Shown: positions 61,793-64,000 of the stretch, piece by piece
How the letters are laid out: every line of letters starts with the position of its first letter
Numbering within the stretch: the first letter of the stretch is position 1
Assembly (NCBI RefSeq): GCF_000429165.1
Contig: NZ_AUBI01000016.1
Location: 1-64,000, forward strand
Origin: Acetobacter nitrogenifigens DSM 23921 = NBRC 105050
Lineage (GTDB): Bacteria; Pseudomonadota; Alphaproteobacteria; Acetobacterales; Acetobacteraceae
DNA length: 64,000 nucleotides
Reading direction: 5' to 3'
The notes under the pieces: generated by a model
The model's input: the letters and a program-made list of their open reading frames with translations, nothing else
Told to the model about the DNA's origin: nothing
Databases searched by the model: none
Translations under genes and position numbers: made by a program

Positions 61793-64000
61793 GTGAGCGC
61801 TTCTGGTCAAGCCTCGTCGACGACGTCCCCTCCCGGCGTCGGCAAACGCCGGTCGCGCGTCATGTGCTGCCTGCGCTGCTGCGGCGTGCTGACGATGCTT
61901 CTGGTTGTGCTTCCGGCTCTGGGGCTCGCGGCCCTCCTCACCACAATGATGTTCCGGCCGCTGAACGTAACGCCGCTGGCGCGCCCCTTCATGCCGATCG
62001 TCATCGCCAGGGGGGCAGCGGGCGCGCCACCGCGCGGGCGCCTCGCCATCGGTCACGCCGAGTTGCAGTGGATGGGGCTGCGGGACGGTTTCGGCTCGCC
62101 CGTCCTTCTGCGGCTGCACGACGTGACGATCCTCGACGCCCGTGGAAACACGGTGGACCGCATCCGGGAGGGCGCCGTGGCGCTCGACGCTTTCCCGTTG
62201 CTTCGCGGCCGCATCGCGATCACCAATCTTCAGGTCGGCGGCGCCAGACTGGCGCTCCGACGTGACGAGGGCGGCGACGTCGATCTGGATTATGGCGACA
62301 ACGGCTCGGGCCGGCACGGCGGTGGCCTGCAGGTCGAATTGAATCATCTGCATCACCTTGCGCTGTCAGACGCGCATCTAGAGGTGAACGACCGTGCGCT
62401 TCACGCTCGCTGGATCGTAGACCCGGTCGACGCTACGTTGACCCCGGTCCTAGTGCGTTGGCGGCGTGGGCTGGTCGGCTCTCTGACCATCGGTGTCGCA
62501 GCGCGGCCAGACGGTTCCGGCAACGCGATCCCCGCGCCCTTCCTGGTCAATCTGACCGCGCATGGCGAACGCGCGCCAGGCGACCTGCTCGCATGGCATG
62601 TCGCCGTCGCGCCAACGACGCCCGCCGGACTGGCGCCAGTCGTTCCTGCCCTCGCGGCTATCAAACTGCCGCTTGGCCTGACGGCCGACGTCACGCTCCA
62701 CGCCGGGCGCTGGCTCGGCATGGTCACGCCGCGCGATGCAACCGTGACGGTGACGGGCGGTGAAGGCGAGCTCGACGCTGCCGGATCGACCCTGTTCACC
62801 CAGGACGCGCAAGCACGCCTGCGCCTCGAATTTCCCGAACCTCGGACGCATTTGCTCAGGCGGGAGGCTATGCCTGCACGTCTGGATGTAACGGAGCTTC
62901 TCGCCCATCTGCGCCCGCCGCCGTCTCCTCCGGCTGATTCCCCGGCGGCTCCCCCGACGGAATCTCCGACAAAGAGTGCGCCTGCAGATCGAACGACCGG
63001 AAGCCCGAAGCAAGCGGTCGACACCACGCTCGCAGGGGCGGCCGACACTCAACGCGCAAGGAGTCCTTCTTTCGGCAGCCCGCAAGACAAAAGCCCGAAA
63101 GTTGACGTCAACGGCGCCAGCGCAAGCAGCACGCAGGGCACGGCCGTGTCGACGGTTGCGACTCAGGCCAAGGGCGCGCAGACCGCTGACGCCCCGGAAA
63201 CCGGGACGACAACTTCGGCTGTTCAGCAGGACGATCCCGGCCTGACGGCGACTGCAAGCGGCGCGCTGTCATGGGCCGACATACACAACTCTGGAGCTTT
63301 TTCTGGCGATCTGTCGGCGGCGCTGACTGACGTTCCCTTCATGTACGTCGCTCACTACTGGCCCGCCCTTGCTGGCAAAGGCGCCCGGAAATGGGTCACC
63401 CAGAACGTCACGGCTGGCATGTTGCGCAATACACATGTCTCCGTCAGCCTTGTACCCGGCCCGGACGGGCGCAAGCCCGTCATGTCACGAATAAGCGGCG
63501 GATTGGACGGACAGGGACTGGACGTTCACTGGCTTCGCCCCATCGCGCCCCTGCACGGCGTCGACGCGCATCTCAGTTTCGTCGATCCAAAGACGATCAT
63601 GATCCGCTTTGACCATGGCTATCAGCTTGTCGAGCGTGCAGGCCGACGCGTGGATTCGAACGGGACTGGCAAGCTCGCGCTCGGGGCGGGCAGCATGGAA
63701 ATTCGCGATCTGGACAAGAAGGACCAGACCGGCCTTCTCGACATCACGCTTGAGGGGGATCTGCGGGATCACATCGCGGTGCTGAGCGAGCCGCGCTTGC
63801 ATATCCTGTCAAAGCACCCGCTGCCGTTTACGCATCCGAGCGGCTGGGCGGTCGCCCACAGCAAGCTCGAACTGCCTCTGGAATCACACATCTCGACCGA
63901 CGACATGACGCTTGACGGCCATGCGCAACTCACCCGCGTCCATCTGGGCGATGCAGCGATCGGGCGCGACATGGACGACGCCACCATCGCCATGAACGTC
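61793..64000 (+). CDS. AsmA/DUF3971-like envelope protein (partial, runs off the window)
   Basis: 736 codons are visible without a stop. It starts at GTG 61793 with AGGGA 8 bases upstream. A cytoplasmic Arg-rich N-terminus (GVGKRRSRVMCCLRCC) leads into one membrane helix (VLTMLLVVLPALGLAALL). A long beta-rich region of the AsmA/YhdP type follows (FPLLRGRIAITNLQVGGARLAL). About residues 380-480 are a low-complexity Ser/Thr/Pro/Ala insertion. YWPALAGKGARKWVTQNVTAGML near residue 520 is the DUF3971 hallmark. Such proteins bridge the periplasm in phospholipid transport to the outer membrane. The 3' end lies beyond this window. Confidence 0.82.
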   Translation, partial: MSASGQASSTTSPPGVGKRRSRVMCCLRCCGVLTMLLVVLPALGLAALLTTMMFRPLNVTPLARPFMPIVIARGAAGAPPRGRLAIGHAELQWMGLRDGFGSPVLLRLHDVTILDARGNTVDRIREGAVALDAFPLLRGRIAITNLQVGGARLALRRDEGGDVDLDYGDNGSGRHGGGLQVELNHLHHLALSDAHLEVNDRALHARWIVDPVDATLTPVLVRWRRGLVGSLTIGVAARPDGSGNAIPAPFLVNLTAHGERAPGDLLAWHVAVAPTTPAGLAPVVPALAAIKLPLGLTADVTLHAGRWLGMVTPRDATVTVTGGEGELDAAGSTLFTQDAQARLRLEFPEPRTHLLRREAMPARLDVTELLAHLRPPPSPPADSPAAPPTESPTKSAPADRTTGSPKQAVDTTLAGAADTQRARSPSFGSPQDKSPKVDVNGASASSTQGTAVSTVATQAKGAQTADAPETGTTTSAVQQDDPGLTATASGALSWADIHNSGAFSGDLSAALTDVPFMYVAHYWPALAGKGARKWVTQNVTAGMLRNTHVSVSLVPGPDGRKPVMSRISGGLDGQGLDVHWLRPIAPLHGVDAHLSFVDPKTIMIRFDHGYQLVERAGRRVDSNGTGKLALGAGSMEIRDLDKKDQTGLLDITLEGDLRDHIAVLSEPRLHILSKHPLPFTHPSGWAVAHSKLELPLESHISTDDMTLDGHAQLTRVHLGDAAIGRDMDDATIAMNV

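Noticed and set aside
58920..61796. Long open frames antisense to glnE
   Set aside because: Composition is Arg/Gln/His-rich without domains, and glnE itself is unmistakable on the other strand.

Overview
The window is high-GC DNA with dense coding on both strands. Its gene content points to an alphaproteobacterium, most likely an acetic acid bacterium (Acetobacteraceae). The evidence is an AldB-type aldehyde dehydrogenase beside a type II NADH dehydrogenase, gltD placed before gltB, and short paired motifs of the kind YLDAYPDV...HYRESGFREGR. The family placement is inference; no rRNA or tRNA gene is present to anchor it. No CRISPR array, complete insertion sequence, prophage or replication origin was seen.

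Layout. 250-4126: a LysE/RhtB exporter, then a quinone oxidoreductase and nitroreductase pair that overlap by one base and are transcribed away from a LysR regulator. 4366-11543: the glutamate synthase genes gltD-gltB and an NDUFA9-like protein. 11812-14577: a two-component system divergent from a small exported OB-fold protein, an arrangement like qseBC-ygiW. 14692-20061: NDH-2, AldB, an amidohydrolase and an MgtC protein. 20209-26057: small stress and unknown proteins, an ADP-ribosylglycohydrolase, a nucleoside hydrolase, an AraC/GyrI regulator and a DUF2501 protein. 26668-31063: comEC, a small YLxxYPDV-repeat protein and radA. 31064-33060: an AT-richer stretch with a membrane protein, and a YiaA/B-like gene divergent from a TetR regulator with two matching palindromes between them. 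33193-36956: a BASS-family transporter, a GST and a MASE1-GGDEF diguanylate cyclase. 36995-41109: metH and a divergent small CobW-like protein without a Walker A motif.

41321-56368 is the most distinctive region. A type I secretion ABC exporter and its HlyD adaptor are followed on the same strand by a Sel1-repeat protein, a TPR+GT2+GT4 fusion, a protein with a hydrophobic-W-like domain, a GT4 enzyme and a TPR+GT9-like enzyme. Several of these proteins carry basic Ala/Pro/Lys-rich disordered tails. Neither an RTX-type substrate nor a TolC-type outer membrane channel is visible. The likely reading is a coupled glycosylation and secretion locus whose substrate is unknown. Between its last two genes lies an AT-richer LprI-like/DUF3298-like gene that is broken at an 8-A run and holds two perfect 20-bp inverted repeats.

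56423-64000: an ELM1-family protein, a Gly/Pro/Trp-rich exported protein, a Bcp peroxiredoxin, glnE, and a divergent AsmA/DUF3971-like envelope protein that runs off the end of the window. glnE and gltBD both belong to ammonium assimilation but lie about 50 kb apart.
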